Assembly: GCA_964451415.1 (NCBI GenBank)
Contig: CAYVHU010000020.1
Span: 1 to 36,369, forward strand
Length of the DNA: 36,369 bases
Source: CAYVHU01 sp964451415
GTDB taxonomy: Bacteria > Pseudomonadota > Alphaproteobacteria > Rhodospirillales > Magnetovibrionaceae
Direction: 5' to 3'
This document shows, piece after piece, positions 1 to 8,482 of the stretch. Made by a program: the position numbers and the translations under genes. The notes beneath the pieces were generated by a model that saw nothing but the letters and a program-made list of their open reading frames with translations, did no database searches and was not told the DNA's origin. The stretch's first letter is position 1; each line of letters starts with the position of its first letter.

Positions 1-2
1 AT

Positions 3-92
3 AACCGTTTTGTGCGATGGAGCCGCATGGGTGTATTTGACAAGATATTTGCGGGACTTGCCGCCGATGAAGGCGTGCCAGCATTGCGGTGA
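3..92 (+). pseudogene. IS5-family transposase remnant (N-terminal fragment)
   Basis: Read in the frame beginning at base 3, this stretch gives NRFVRWSRMGVFDKIFAGLA, then a short tail and a TGA at 90-92. The pattern RFxRWSxxGVFxxIFAxLA is the familiar N-terminal region of IS5-family DDE transposases, which normally continues into a DATHLKAHRTA segment. Here that continuation is missing: similarity stops at about base 80, just where two direct repeats begin. The 5' part lies outside the window. I infer a dead insertion-sequence fragment, cut by a second event. The match is from memory of the family, not from a search. Confidence 0.7.
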
Positions 93-134
93 CAGTTTAC
101 TTTACGACGACATTGCGGTGACAGTTTACTTTAC
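82..134. repeat. Two 24-bp direct repeats at an insertion scar
   Basis: An identical 24-bp sequence beginning CATTGCGGTGACAG and ending TTTACTTTAC occurs at 82-105 and 111-134, separated by 5 bp (period 29). It abuts the broken IS5-type transposase. Multiple short direct repeats next to a terminus are typical of IS21-like element ends, so this may be what is left of a second element that inserted into the first. That assignment is inference; no second transposase is visible in the window. Confidence 0.6.
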
Positions 135-178
135 TGCCTCCTCTTCGTATTCACCGCTTTTCAGCAGTCATGTGAAAC

Positions 179-898
179 TCAGGTTCGTTTCAGCAAAATG
201 GTGAATTCGCTCAGCGGATAATCGTCGATGACTTCGACCTCCGGCGTCAAAGTCAGCGCATGTTCGATGAAGGCGCGTTTGTTGGCATAATACAGATCGT
301 CCAGCTTGGTCTGTGTCTGTTCGTCGAGCAGGTTGTAGGCCAGAACTTTTCCGGTTTTGGCCCACAGGACCTCTACGCTGTTTTTAATGTAAAGTTCCCA
401 GTAACGGCGTTCTGCCCCCACGGACATATTGTAGGTGCCCGACACAAATGAATAGTCCGCCGGTTGTGTCGCGACGGGGCTGAGAACGAAGCGGGCTCGC
501 GGGTCGTTGTAGCGCGCGTTCGCCGCGCGGATCATCTCCGGCGAGATGTCGTAGCCGGTGTAGCTTCCGCCGTCCATCATCGGCTCATCGCGCACCAGTT
601 CGAACAAGGCCCCGTAGCCGCAGCCCAGATCGTTGATCGTAATGGGGCCGTTCAAGTCCTGCGCCGCGACGGCTTTGAGCAGCACTTCCAGGCGTAGAAT
701 TTGTCCGTGCGCGTCCTTCCAGAACACGCCGTTCGCCTCCGCTCCGCGTTCCTTGATGCGATAATCGTAAACCCGTGAGACGAATTCCAGCAGTTGGCTG
801 ATATCGTTGGGCAGTTCACGGGGCAATGTCAGGTGTCGCTTTTTGTCTGGAAAACCACCCAGTCGGGAATTTGGGGGGTCAAGGTCGCGCCGCCACAC
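179..898 (-). CDS. Class I SAM-dependent methyltransferase
   Basis: The 239-residue reading frame contains a Rossmann-type SAM-binding motif I (NDLGCGYGALFELV), a downstream acidic motif (YTGYDISPEMI) and a motif-IV-like region (SFVSGTYNMSVG), all standard for class I methyltransferases. The substrate cannot be told. The first ATG (898) would overlap the end of ygfZ by 70 bp. An in-frame TTG at 826, just past the ygfZ stop, would give a 215-residue protein starting at LPRELPNDIS and may be the true start. It is the last gene of a minus-strand pair with ygfZ, so the two are probably co-transcribed. Small-molecule, quinone or tRNA targets are all possible. Confidence 0.75.
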   Translation of the reverse strand: MWRRDLDPPNSRLGGFPDKKRHLTLPRELPNDISQLLEFVSRVYDYRIKERGAEANGVFWKDAHGQILRLEVLLKAVAAQDLNGPITINDLGCGYGALFELVRDEPMMDGGSYTGYDISPEMIRAANARYNDPRARFVLSPVATQPADYSFVSGTYNMSVGAERRYWELYIKNSVEVLWAKTGKVLAYNLLDEQTQTKLDDLYYANKRAFIEHALTLTPEVEVIDDYPLSEFTILLKRT

Positions 899-1728
899 GA
901 AAAGGGAATGCCGTCGCTGAGTGCCTCCAGGCGGATCAAGGCGAGGCCGATGCCGTCCACGCTGGTTTTCATGACGCCGGGTGTCTTGTGTGCGGTGCCG
1001 TCGAATTCGGTGCCCGGGGCGGGGGCGGGGCCGTCTATTTTCACCGGTAAAAGACGTTTCTTGACAAGGCCGCGGTAGCGCGTGCGCGCGGTCAGTTCCT
1101 GACCCATGAAACAGCCTTTGTTGAAATCGACGCCGTTCAGTTCTTCAAACCCGTATTCCAGCAACAACCCCTTGTCTACATCAATGTCGTGCGACCCGTC
1201 CGGGATGCCAAGCATAATCCGCAAGTGTTCATAGTCTGCTGTTGATCCACTTTCAAAGCCTGCTTTTTTAAGTTCTAAATCATCCCCTCTCGGCAAGACG
1301 GCGCGTGCCCCCATGGCGCTGAGGCGCGGATCCACATAGACGATCCCGGCGCCGAATGGCGTTGCCGCACCGCGCTCTGCATCCAACTTCAGATTCCCCA
1401 TATCGCCCAGTATGGCATGAACCCGATAAGCGTCGGTTTCATCGCTAAGGGTGACGTCGGAGCGCAGTTTGTACATGCTAAGGCGTTTAAAGAAGTCGGA
1501 GCGCCGTGCGCCTTCGCAATCGAGCCACAGTGCGCCGTTCATTTCGAAAGCGAAGAAATCGAACAGAAAGCGGCCTTGCGCGGTGAGAAACGCGCCGTAG
1601 ACAGCATGATTTTCATCGACGCCGGTTATGTCCTGACTGACCAGGCCTTGCAGGTAATTTCGCGCATCCGGGCCTTCTATTTTCAAGAGGCCACGGTTTT
1701 CTAGGGGGATATGGATCGGGGCGTTCAT
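829..1728 (-). CDS. ygfZ: YgfZ folate-binding protein, Fe-S cluster maintenance
   Basis: This 299-residue protein belongs to the YgfZ/GcvT-like (IBA57/COG0354) family. YgfZ proteins bind tetrahydrofolate and support repair or assembly of certain [4Fe-4S] enzymes, such as the radical-SAM methylthiotransferase MiaB. The diagnostic signature is plain near residue 215: KGCFMGQELTARTRYRG, with the conserved cysteine of the KGCxxGQE motif. The N-terminus (LKIEGPDARNYLQGLVSQDI) matches the start of the GcvT-like fold. I chose the ATG at 1728 because a purine-rich AAGGTGAG lies 5-8 bases upstream; a GTG at 1740 is in frame but sits on that site. It is transcribed away from the glycosyltransferase operon. 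Confidence 0.9.
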   Translation of the reverse strand: MNAPIHIPLENRGLLKIEGPDARNYLQGLVSQDITGVDENHAVYGAFLTAQGRFLFDFFAFEMNGALWLDCEGARRSDFFKRLSMYKLRSDVTLSDETDAYRVHAILGDMGNLKLDAERGAATPFGAGIVYVDPRLSAMGARAVLPRGDDLELKKAGFESGSTADYEHLRIMLGIPDGSHDIDVDKGLLLEYGFEELNGVDFNKGCFMGQELTARTRYRGLVKKRLLPVKIDGPAPAPGTEFDGTAHKTPGVMKTSVDGIGLALIRLEALSDGIPFSCGGATLTPQIPDWVVFQTKSDT

Positions 1729-1800
1729 CAAGATTCTCACCTTCGCAAAAAGATAGGAGTTAACAAAGGTGGGACATCGTGAGCACGATCACAAGGGGGG

Positions 1801-2820
1801 GTGGGCAATCCGCGCTCACGTCCGTATAAAGGCTTTTGGGTTTCTCGATGTTTGGGGCGACATTTGGCGCGAATCTTGTTCATTACGTCCAACCGGCTGG
1901 GCGACGCGGTTTTGTCCACGGGCGTTCTGGCGCACGTTTTGGCACGCCATCGCGGCGCTAAAGTGACCGTGGTGTGCGGACCCGTTCCGGCGGGATTGTT
2001 CGCCGGTGTGCCCGGGCTTGAAGATGTGATCGTTCTGCGGAAACAAAAATATTCCCTGCACTGGTGGAAAATGTGGCGGCGTTGCGCATTGAAGCTGTGG
2101 GACGAGGTCATTGACCTGCGCAACGCCCCGCTCAGTTATGCGTTGCTGGCCAAACACCACACGCATTTGGGACGGGCGGGCAAGCAAGACATCCACCGCG
2201 TTCGCGCTTTGGGGTCCGTTTTGGGGGGTAAAGTCGATTTGCCTTCTCCGCATGTGTGGACATTGCCCGAACACGAAGCCCATGGCGCACGCTTGATCCC
2301 CAACGGCGCGCCGGTGCTGGCGCTGGGTCCGACCGCGAACTGGGGGGGCAAAATCTGGCCTGCGGAACGTTTCAGTGAACTGGCTTTGCGCTTGAGCGCC
2401 GAGAACGGCATTCTGCCCGGGGCGCGAATCGCCGTGATCGCACATACCTCCGAAGCCGCCTTGGCCCGTCCGGTGTTGGAGGCCCTGCCGCGCGAACGCG
2501 TCATCAATCTGGTGGGCGAAACGCCGTTACTGGCGTTGTTCGCGGCCTTGAAGCGGGTGCGGTTTTTCATCGGCAACGATTCGGGCCTGATGCATCTGGC
2601 GGCGGCTTCCGGGACGCCGACCCTCGGTTTGTTCGGCCCGTCGCGTGAACAACACTATGCCCCGTGGGGTGAAAAATGCGCCTTCGTGCGCGGTGAGAAA
2701 AGTTATGACGAGGTGTTCCCCGAAGATTACGATTGGCAGGTGAAACAATGTCTGATGTTGGATTTAAATGTGGATCAGGCTGAACGGGCCGCGCGTGAAT
2801 TGTGGAAGACCGTACCATGA
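1801..2820 (+). CDS. Glycosyltransferase family 9 (heptosyltransferase-like)
   Basis: The protein shows the GT9 (ADP-heptose:LPS heptosyltransferase) architecture. It has an N-terminal ILFITSNRLGDAVLSTGVL strand-loop, a central GPTANWGGKIWPAERF segment, and the C-terminal nucleotide-sugar site FFIGNDSGLMHLAAASGTPTLGLFG. Such enzymes work at the inner face of the cytoplasmic membrane, adding sugars to the LPS core. The start is uncertain: GTG 1801 is the outermost, but similarity begins near RILFITS, so TTG codons at 1852 or 1867 are as likely. Its stop overlaps the next gene's ATG (ATGA at 2817-2820), so it is the first gene of a four-gene glycan operon. The transferred sugar is not known. 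Confidence 0.85.
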   Translation: MGNPRSRPYKGFWVSRCLGRHLARILFITSNRLGDAVLSTGVLAHVLARHRGAKVTVVCGPVPAGLFAGVPGLEDVIVLRKQKYSLHWWKMWRRCALKLWDEVIDLRNAPLSYALLAKHHTHLGRAGKQDIHRVRALGSVLGGKVDLPSPHVWTLPEHEAHGARLIPNGAPVLALGPTANWGGKIWPAERFSELALRLSAENGILPGARIAVIAHTSEAALARPVLEALPRERVINLVGETPLLALFAALKRVRFFIGNDSGLMHLAAASGTPTLGLFGPSREQHYAPWGEKCAFVRGEKSYDEVFPEDYDWQVKQCLMLDLNVDQAERAARELWKTVP

Positions 2821-3572
2821 ACGCAGCGCCGAAACTCTCCGCCTTGGTGGTGGCGCACAATGAGGAAGCGAACTTGGAGGCCTGCCTTTCAACGCTTGCC
2901 TTCGCCGATGAACTGGTGGTGGTGCTGGACAAATGCACCGACGCCTCCAAGGCGATCGCCCAGCGCCATACGGACCGCCTGATCGAAGGAAGCTGGGACA
3001 TCGAAGGCCCTCGCCGTCATGCTGGCATTGAGGCCTGTCAAGGCGACTGGATTTTAGAGGTGGATGCGGACGAACGCGTTTCCGCCGCGCTGGCCTCGGA
3101 AATCCGTGAGGCCATCGCGCATGCGCCGTTCGGTTATTTTCTCATCCCCTATGACAATTATATCGGCGACACGTTGGTGCGTTACGGCTGGGGGGCGTCG
3201 TGGGGGGTCAGCGCCACGGTGCGCCTGTTCGCCAAAGGGGCCAAGGTGTGGGGGCACCAGCGCATTCATCCGGGCGTGACGTTGCAGGGGAAACGCATGT
3301 GGCTTAAATCCCGCATGGTGCATTTGGTGGACAGGGATATTTCCGACATGATCCAACGCCTGGATCGTTATTCCACGCAGCGTGCGCGCGATTTGCGCGC
3401 CGCGGGTGAAATCGGTTCACTGGCCAATAATCTGCGCCGGTTGTTTTCGCGTTTTTTCAAATGCTACATCGGGCGCAAGGGTTACAAGGAAGGGGGCTAC
3501 GGCTTTCTTATCGCCCTGATGGCGGGGCTTTTCCCCCTGCTGTCATACCTGAAAGCTAGGGAGAAAGACTGA
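2817..3572 (+). CDS. Glycosyltransferase family 2 (WaaE/KdtX-like)
   Basis: This 251-residue GT-A fold enzyme starts with LSALVVAHNEEANLEACL, the GT2 donor-site entry. It has the metal-binding DxD-type motif WILEVDADERV and an acceptor-side segment with WGHQRIHPGV, as in the WaaE/KdtX group of LPS core glucosyltransferases. A hydrophobic C-terminal stretch (FLIALMAGLFPLLSYL) probably docks it to the inner membrane. I chose the ATG at 2817 because it overlaps the previous stop as ATGA, which implies translational coupling. It acts with the flanking GT9 and GT4 enzymes on a cell-surface glycan. Donor and acceptor sugars cannot be read from the sequence. Confidence 0.88.
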   Translation: MNAAPKLSALVVAHNEEANLEACLSTLAFADELVVVLDKCTDASKAIAQRHTDRLIEGSWDIEGPRRHAGIEACQGDWILEVDADERVSAALASEIREAIAHAPFGYFLIPYDNYIGDTLVRYGWGASWGVSATVRLFAKGAKVWGHQRIHPGVTLQGKRMWLKSRMVHLVDRDISDMIQRLDRYSTQRARDLRAAGEIGSLANNLRRLFSRFFKCYIGRKGYKEGGYGFLIALMAGLFPLLSYLKAREKD

Positions 3573-3573
3573 G

Positions 3574-4611
3574 GTGCGTGTCTTACAAGCCATGGCCGGG
3601 GCCGAATTCGGCGGTGCGGAGGCCTTTTTCGTGCGTCTGGTCATCGCCTTGCATAAGGCGGGATTGAAACAACGTGTGGTGATTCGCAAAAATGAACGGC
3701 GCGCACAGCTTTTGCGCGACGCCGGGATCGAGCCGGTGGAATTGAAATTTGGTGGACGTTTCGATCTGGCGACGCCGCGGATGATTAAAAAACAACTGCG
3801 CGATTTTCAGCCGCACGTGGCGTTGAGTTGGATGAACCGCGCCACGGCGAAGATGCCCCACCGTCGTACGTCCGGCGTTGATAGCGTGCTTGCGGCGCGC
3901 CTAGGCGGCTATTATGACCTTAAATATTATCGTCATTGCGACCACCTGGTCGGCAATACGCATGATATCTGCGATTACCTCGTCCGCGAAGGTTGGCCTT
4001 TTGAGCGCACCCATTATCTGCCCAACTTTGTCGCCGCCGGCGAAAGTGTGCCCCTTGATCTTGCCTCTCTGAACCTTCCTCAACGGGCGCGATTTATCCT
4101 GGCGCTCGGGCGCCTACATGAAAATAAGGCCTTCGATACCTTGATCCGCGCCTTGGGTGAAATCCCCGACGTTTATTTGGTTGTCGCGGGCGAAGGGCCG
4201 GAACATGATGCCTTGATGGAACTGGCCACGAACTTAGGCGTGCGCCCGCGTATCCGTATGTTGGGGTGGCGCGACGACATTCCGGCGCTTCTGGGGGCGT
4301 GCGACGTTTTCGTTTGTCCATCGCGCCACGAACCGCTGGGCAACGTGGTGATCGAAGCATGGGCGCAGGGCCGTCCCGTTGTGGCGGCCAAGAGTGAGGG
4401 CCCCAGGGTCCTCATTCGCGATGGCGAAGACGGTCTGCTGTGCCCCATCGACGATGCATCCGCCATGGCGGATGCGATCAAAAAAGTTCTCGCCGACGAC
4501 ATGCTGGCGGGCGATCTGGCCGTGGCCGGACGGCGGCGCTTCGAGGCCGAGTTCACCGAGGCCCGGGTTGTGCAGCGGTATCTGGATTTCTTTCAAAGGA
4601 TTTCCGTCTGA
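3574..4611 (+). CDS. Glycosyltransferase family 4
   Basis: A 345-residue GT-B enzyme of the GT4/WaaG type. The N-terminal domain opens VRVLQAMAGAEFGGAEAFF, with the glycine-rich acceptor loop. The C-terminal nucleotide-binding domain has FILALGRLHENKAFDTLI and the EX7E-type motif RHEPLGNVVIEAWAQGRPVV. The start is GTG at 3574, one base after the previous stop. Its stop (TGA 4609-4611) overlaps the ATG of the asparagine-synthase-like gene by one base. GT4 enzymes retain anomeric configuration and commonly build LPS core or O-antigen. The tight packing shows it belongs to the same glycan operon. Substrate unknown. Confidence 0.9.
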   Translation: MRVLQAMAGAEFGGAEAFFVRLVIALHKAGLKQRVVIRKNERRAQLLRDAGIEPVELKFGGRFDLATPRMIKKQLRDFQPHVALSWMNRATAKMPHRRTSGVDSVLAARLGGYYDLKYYRHCDHLVGNTHDICDYLVREGWPFERTHYLPNFVAAGESVPLDLASLNLPQRARFILALGRLHENKAFDTLIRALGEIPDVYLVVAGEGPEHDALMELATNLGVRPRIRMLGWRDDIPALLGACDVFVCPSRHEPLGNVVIEAWAQGRPVVAAKSEGPRVLIRDGEDGLLCPIDDASAMADAIKKVLADDMLAGDLAVAGRRRFEAEFTEARVVQRYLDFFQRISV

Positions 4612-6374
4612 TGTGTGGCATAGCGGGTGTGGTGGGAACATCCCCCAAAGCAGACATTTTGGATCGCTTGAGCGACGCTCTGGCGCACCGGGGACCCGAT
4701 GGCCGGGGGACCTATGCCAACGGCCCGTGCGCGATGGCGCATACGCGTCTGGCCATCATCGACCTGCAAACCGGCGATCAGCCCTTTGTTGTGCATCGCG
4801 AAGATGGCGGCGAAGTGGCGTTGATCGCCAACGGGGAAATCTACAACAATTCCGAACTGCGTGCCAAAATGGTCAAAACGGCGTTCAAAACCCGTTCCGA
4901 CTGCGAAGTGCCGCTGCATCTTTATTTGAAACACGGCCTGGATTTTGTCGATCATCTGCGCGGCATGTATGCCATCGCCCTGTGGGATGCCGATGCCGCC
5001 CATCTGGTGCTTTCGCGCGATTCTTTCGGCATCAAGCCGCTGTATTATGCCGAAACGGAGCGGGGGTTTGTTTTTGCCTCCGAGGCCGGGGCCTTGCTTC
5101 GCGCCGGCCTGCTGGATGCGCGTGTGGATGAAGACAAACGCGACGAGCTTGTGCAACTGCAATTCACCACCGGGCGCACGACGATCCTGAAGGGCGTTTA
5201 TCGCGTTCTGCCGGGGGAGACGCTGGTGGTGAAGGACGCAAAAATCGTGGAGCGGCGCGTGCGCCGGGCATTGCCCGATGCGCCGCCGCGCCGTCTTACG
5301 CGTGCCCATGCGCTGGCGGATCTTGACCAGGTGATGAACGATGCCGTGGGGATCCATCAGCGTTCCGATGTGCCCTACGGAATGTTTTTGTCCGGCGGCG
5401 TCGATTCTTCCGTTTTGCTGGCGATGATGCATCGCCTGAACACCGAACCGGTGATGGCTTTTACGGCGGGATTTTCCGCCACCACCGTTCCCGACGAGCG
5501 CGCCCATGCTCGTGCGTTGGCTGAATGCGTGGGTGCGCACCATATTGAAGTGGAATTCGACGCCGACGATTTCTGGGCTTTGTTGCCGCGCATCGCCGCG
5601 CATCTGGACGATCCGGTGGCGGACTACGCGGTTTTGCCCACGTGGAAACTGGCGGCGTGTGCAAGGGAGCACGGCCTCAAGGTGGTGTTGAGCGGTGAAG
5701 GTGCGGACGAGCTTTTCGCCGGTTACGGGCGTTATCGCACCGCAATCCGCTCGTGGCCGTTTGCCAGGGAAATTTACCGCAAAGGGATCCTTGATAGTTG
5801 TGGCGTTCTGCGCCGTAAAATTCCCGCACGGGTTTGGCGTAAAGGGATTTCCCAGGCCGCCGTCGCGGTGCATCGTGCGCGGTATACGCGTCTGCAAGAC
5901 GTGCAGGCGTTGGATATTGCGACGGGGTTGGCGGACGACCTGCTGATCAAGACGGACCGCATGCTGATGGCCCACGGCGTGGAGGGGAGGGTGCCGTTTC
6001 TGGATGATAAATTGGCGCACTTCGCCTTCGGCCTGCCGGACAATTTGAAAATCAAGCACGGGCTCGGCAAGCATGTGCTGCGCCACTGGCTGGAAAGCGC
6101 CATGCCCGAGGCCAAGGCGTTTTCGCGCAAACGCGGATTTACGGTGCCGGTCGGCGAATGGATCGCACAACGCGGCGCGGCGTTGGGCGATGCGCTGGCG
6201 CGTCAGGACAGCCTTCTTGCGATATGCGATCCGCAAGGGTTGCAAAGCCTGTTCCGCGCGTCCCCGCAGATGGCGGGCAAGGCGCAATGGACGCTTCTTT
6301 TTTATGCCGTCTGGCACAAGGTCTGGATCGAAGGCGCAAACCCCGAAGGCGGCGTCTTCGATGTGCTGCGATGA
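4611..6374 (+). CDS. asnB: Asparagine synthase (glutamine-hydrolysing)
   Basis: This 587-residue protein has an N-terminal class II glutamine amidotransferase domain starting MCGIAGVVG, whose Cys2 becomes the catalytic N-terminal nucleophile. A C-terminal ATP-pyrophosphatase synthetase domain follows, with the P-loop SGGVDSS at residues 261-267 and the later GEGADELFAGYGRY motif. The ATG at 4611 is chosen because the amidotransferase must begin with Met-Cys. The reaction is amidation of aspartate or an aspartyl-like acceptor with ATP and glutamine. Its place as last gene of a glycosyltransferase operon suggests a role in modifying a surface glycan sugar, as seen for AsnB paralogues in O-antigen clusters; ordinary asparagine synthesis is equally possible. 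Confidence 0.9.
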   Translation: MCGIAGVVGTSPKADILDRLSDALAHRGPDGRGTYANGPCAMAHTRLAIIDLQTGDQPFVVHREDGGEVALIANGEIYNNSELRAKMVKTAFKTRSDCEVPLHLYLKHGLDFVDHLRGMYAIALWDADAAHLVLSRDSFGIKPLYYAETERGFVFASEAGALLRAGLLDARVDEDKRDELVQLQFTTGRTTILKGVYRVLPGETLVVKDAKIVERRVRRALPDAPPRRLTRAHALADLDQVMNDAVGIHQRSDVPYGMFLSGGVDSSVLLAMMHRLNTEPVMAFTAGFSATTVPDERAHARALAECVGAHHIEVEFDADDFWALLPRIAAHLDDPVADYAVLPTWKLAACAREHGLKVVLSGEGADELFAGYGRYRTAIRSWPFAREIYRKGILDSCGVLRRKIPARVWRKGISQAAVAVHRARYTRLQDVQALDIATGLADDLLIKTDRMLMAHGVEGRVPFLDDKLAHFAFGLPDNLKIKHGLGKHVLRHWLESAMPEAKAFSRKRGFTVPVGEWIAQRGAALGDALARQDSLLAICDPQGLQSLFRASPQMAGKAQWTLLFYAVWHKVWIEGANPEGGVFDVLR

Positions 6375-6413
6375 AGGCCTGTGCATAACATGAAGATGTG
6401 AGACAATGCGACT

Positions 6414-7445
6414 ATGAAAATCACACTTCGCCGTCCCGACGATTGGCATCTTCACCTGCGCGACGGGGCCATGCTCAACGCCGTGGCCGGGTCATCGCGC
6501 CATTTTGCGCGCGCCATCGTCATGCCCAATCTCGTTCCTCCTGTAACCACCGGCGCGCAGGCGGCGGCCTATCGTGAGCGCATTTGTGAGGCCCTGCCGG
6601 GGGATAGCTCATTCGCACCGCTAATGGCGGCGTACCTGAACGACAATACCGACGCGGACGACCTGGAAGCTGGGTTCCGGCGCGGTCTTTTCACGGCGGC
6701 AAAGCTTTACCCCGCCGGAGCGACGACGAATTCCGACGCTGCCGTGAGCGATCTGGACAAGATTTCCGGCGTTTTGGAGCGCATGGAAAAGATCGGCATG
6801 CCGCTTTTGCTCCACGGCGAGGTCACGGACCCGGCGGTCGATATTTTCGATCGTGAGAGCGTTTTTATCGAACGCGTGTTGGAGCCTTTATTGAAGCGTC
6901 TGCAAGGCCTGAAGGTGGTGTTCGAGCACATCACCACGGACACGGCGGTCGATTTCGTGCGGGCGCAAAAGGGACGCGTGGGGGCGACCATCACGGTTCA
7001 TCACCTGGTGATCAACCGCACGGATATTTTTCGTGGCGGCGTGCATCCTCATCTTTTTTGTCTGCCGGTAGCCAAACGCGAACGCCACCGTTTGGCCTTG
7101 CGCGAAGCCGCGACGTCGGGTGAGGCACCGTTTTTCCTGGGCACCGACAGTGCGCCGCACGTCATTGCGGCTAAAGAGGCAGCGTGCGGGTGTGCCGGTA
7201 TTTTTTCCGCGCCGGTTGCTTTGCCCCTGTACGCCCAGGTCTTCGATGAAGAGGGTGCGTTGGACAAACTGGAAGCCTTCGCCAGCCTCAACGGTCCGGC
7301 GTTTTACGGCCTTGCGCCTAATGCCGATACCGTGAGCCTGGTGCGTGAGCCTTGGGTTGTACCGCCAAGCGTTGCCCTTGCCGACGGATCGAGCGTGCGG
7401 GTCTTTCAAGGCGGCAAAACGCTGAGCTGGCGTGTTGTCGCATGA
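6414..7445 (+). CDS. pyrC: Dihydroorotase (PyrC)
   Basis: A 343-residue amidohydrolase of the short, homodimeric (E. coli PyrC) dihydroorotase class. It catalyses reversible cyclisation of carbamoyl-aspartate to dihydroorotate, step three of pyrimidine synthesis, in the cytosol. The zinc site is visible: HLHLRD at residues 12-17, the lysine that becomes carboxylated in KLYPAGATTNS, LLLHGEV and FEHITT for later metal histidines, and GTDSAPH for the catalytic aspartate. The start ATG at 6414 gives the expected N-terminus. It overlaps the next gene by four bases (ATGA). pyrD lies 9 kb downstream in the same window, not in the same operon. Confidence 0.95.
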   Translation: MKITLRRPDDWHLHLRDGAMLNAVAGSSRHFARAIVMPNLVPPVTTGAQAAAYRERICEALPGDSSFAPLMAAYLNDNTDADDLEAGFRRGLFTAAKLYPAGATTNSDAAVSDLDKISGVLERMEKIGMPLLLHGEVTDPAVDIFDRESVFIERVLEPLLKRLQGLKVVFEHITTDTAVDFVRAQKGRVGATITVHHLVINRTDIFRGGVHPHLFCLPVAKRERHRLALREAATSGEAPFFLGTDSAPHVIAAKEAACGCAGIFSAPVALPLYAQVFDEEGALDKLEAFASLNGPAFYGLAPNADTVSLVREPWVVPPSVALADGSSVRVFQGGKTLSWRVVA

Positions 7446-8452
7446 CGCCGGCCCCAGATACATTCCATGCACTTGTTATCGAGAAAAACGATGACGGCAA
7501 GGTCGCAACTTCTTTTCAGACCCTGGACAATGCCCGCTTGCCTGAGGGCGAGGCCACCATCGCGGTGCGTTATTCGTCGCTGAATTACAAGGACGGCATG
7601 ATCTTGAACGGTTTGGGGGGGCTGGTGCGTACGTATCCGCACATTCCCGGCGTGGATTTCGTGGGTGAAGTTGAACACTGTACAGACGGGGCCTTCCAAC
7701 CGGGCGAGCAAGTGATCTGTACGGGGTGGCGCATGGGGGAGACCCGCTGGGGCGGTTTCGCCACCCGTGCGCGGGTGCCTTCGAAGTGGCTGGTGCGCCT
7801 GCCCGAGCGCCTGAGCGCCCGCCACGCCATGGCCCTCGGCACGGCAGGCCTCACGGCCATGCTGGCGCTGATGGCGCTGGAAGCACACGGTTTGAAGCCC
7901 GATGCCGATGGCGAGGTTCTGATTACCGGGGCGTCCGGCGGGGTGGGCAGCATTGCGGTGACGTTGCTGGCGTCCCTGGGTTACCGCGTCGCGGCGGGGA
8001 CGGGACGTGAAAGCACTCATGATGACCTGAAAGCCCTGGGGGCGACGTCGATTGTTACCCGGGAAGAATTAGAAACCGTGCCGCGTGGAGCGCTGGCCTC
8101 GGAACGCTGGGCGGCGGCCATCGACACCGTCGGGGGGCCGATTCTGGGCCATCTTCTGGCGGCGTTGAGATCCGGCGGTAGTTGTGCGGCGGTGGGGCTG
8201 GCGGCAAGCCCGAAACTGGACACCACGGTCCTGCCGTTCCTGCTGCGCGGCATCAATCTGCTGGGTATAGATAGCGTCAACTGCCCCCTTGAACGGCGTC
8301 ATGCGGCATGGACACGGCTGGCTCGGGACCTGCCGTTGGTCAAGCTCGACGCCCTCAGCCATGTCAGGCCTTTGTCGGACTTGCCGGAACTGGGCGCGCT
8401 GATCTTGAAAGGTCAAATTCAGGGCCGCATCGTCATCGACGTCAACGCTTGA
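7442..8452 (+). CDS. acuI: Acrylyl-CoA reductase-like NADPH oxidoreductase (AcuI/YhdH)
   Basis: A 336-residue zinc-free medium-chain dehydrogenase/reductase. The N-terminus (FHALVIEKNDDG) and the segment SSLNYKDGMILNG are characteristic of the AcuI/YhdH quinone-oxidoreductase-like family. The cofactor loop is VLITGASGGVGSIAV, and LLGIDSVNCP is the family's late motif. In several alphaproteobacteria AcuI reduces acryloyl-CoA to propionyl-CoA with NADPH, in DMSP, acrylate or 3-hydroxypropionate metabolism. The ATG at 7442 overlaps the pyrC stop as ATGA, so the pair is translated together although the pathways are unrelated. Other enoyl or quinone substrates cannot be excluded. Confidence 0.85.
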   Translation: MTPAPDTFHALVIEKNDDGKVATSFQTLDNARLPEGEATIAVRYSSLNYKDGMILNGLGGLVRTYPHIPGVDFVGEVEHCTDGAFQPGEQVICTGWRMGETRWGGFATRARVPSKWLVRLPERLSARHAMALGTAGLTAMLALMALEAHGLKPDADGEVLITGASGGVGSIAVTLLASLGYRVAAGTGRESTHDDLKALGATSIVTREELETVPRGALASERWAAAIDTVGGPILGHLLAALRSGGSCAAVGLAASPKLDTTVLPFLLRGINLLGIDSVNCPLERRHAAWTRLARDLPLVKLDALSHVRPLSDLPELGALILKGQIQGRIVIDVNA

Positions 8453-8482
8453 ACGTGTTTTATTACCCGGATGGAGAAAGTC

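Noticed and set aside
4593..6455. 620-codon minus-strand open frame opposite asnB
   Set aside because: Its product is low in recognisable structure and rich in His, Arg and Gln. asnB on the plus strand has full active-site motifs across the same bases.
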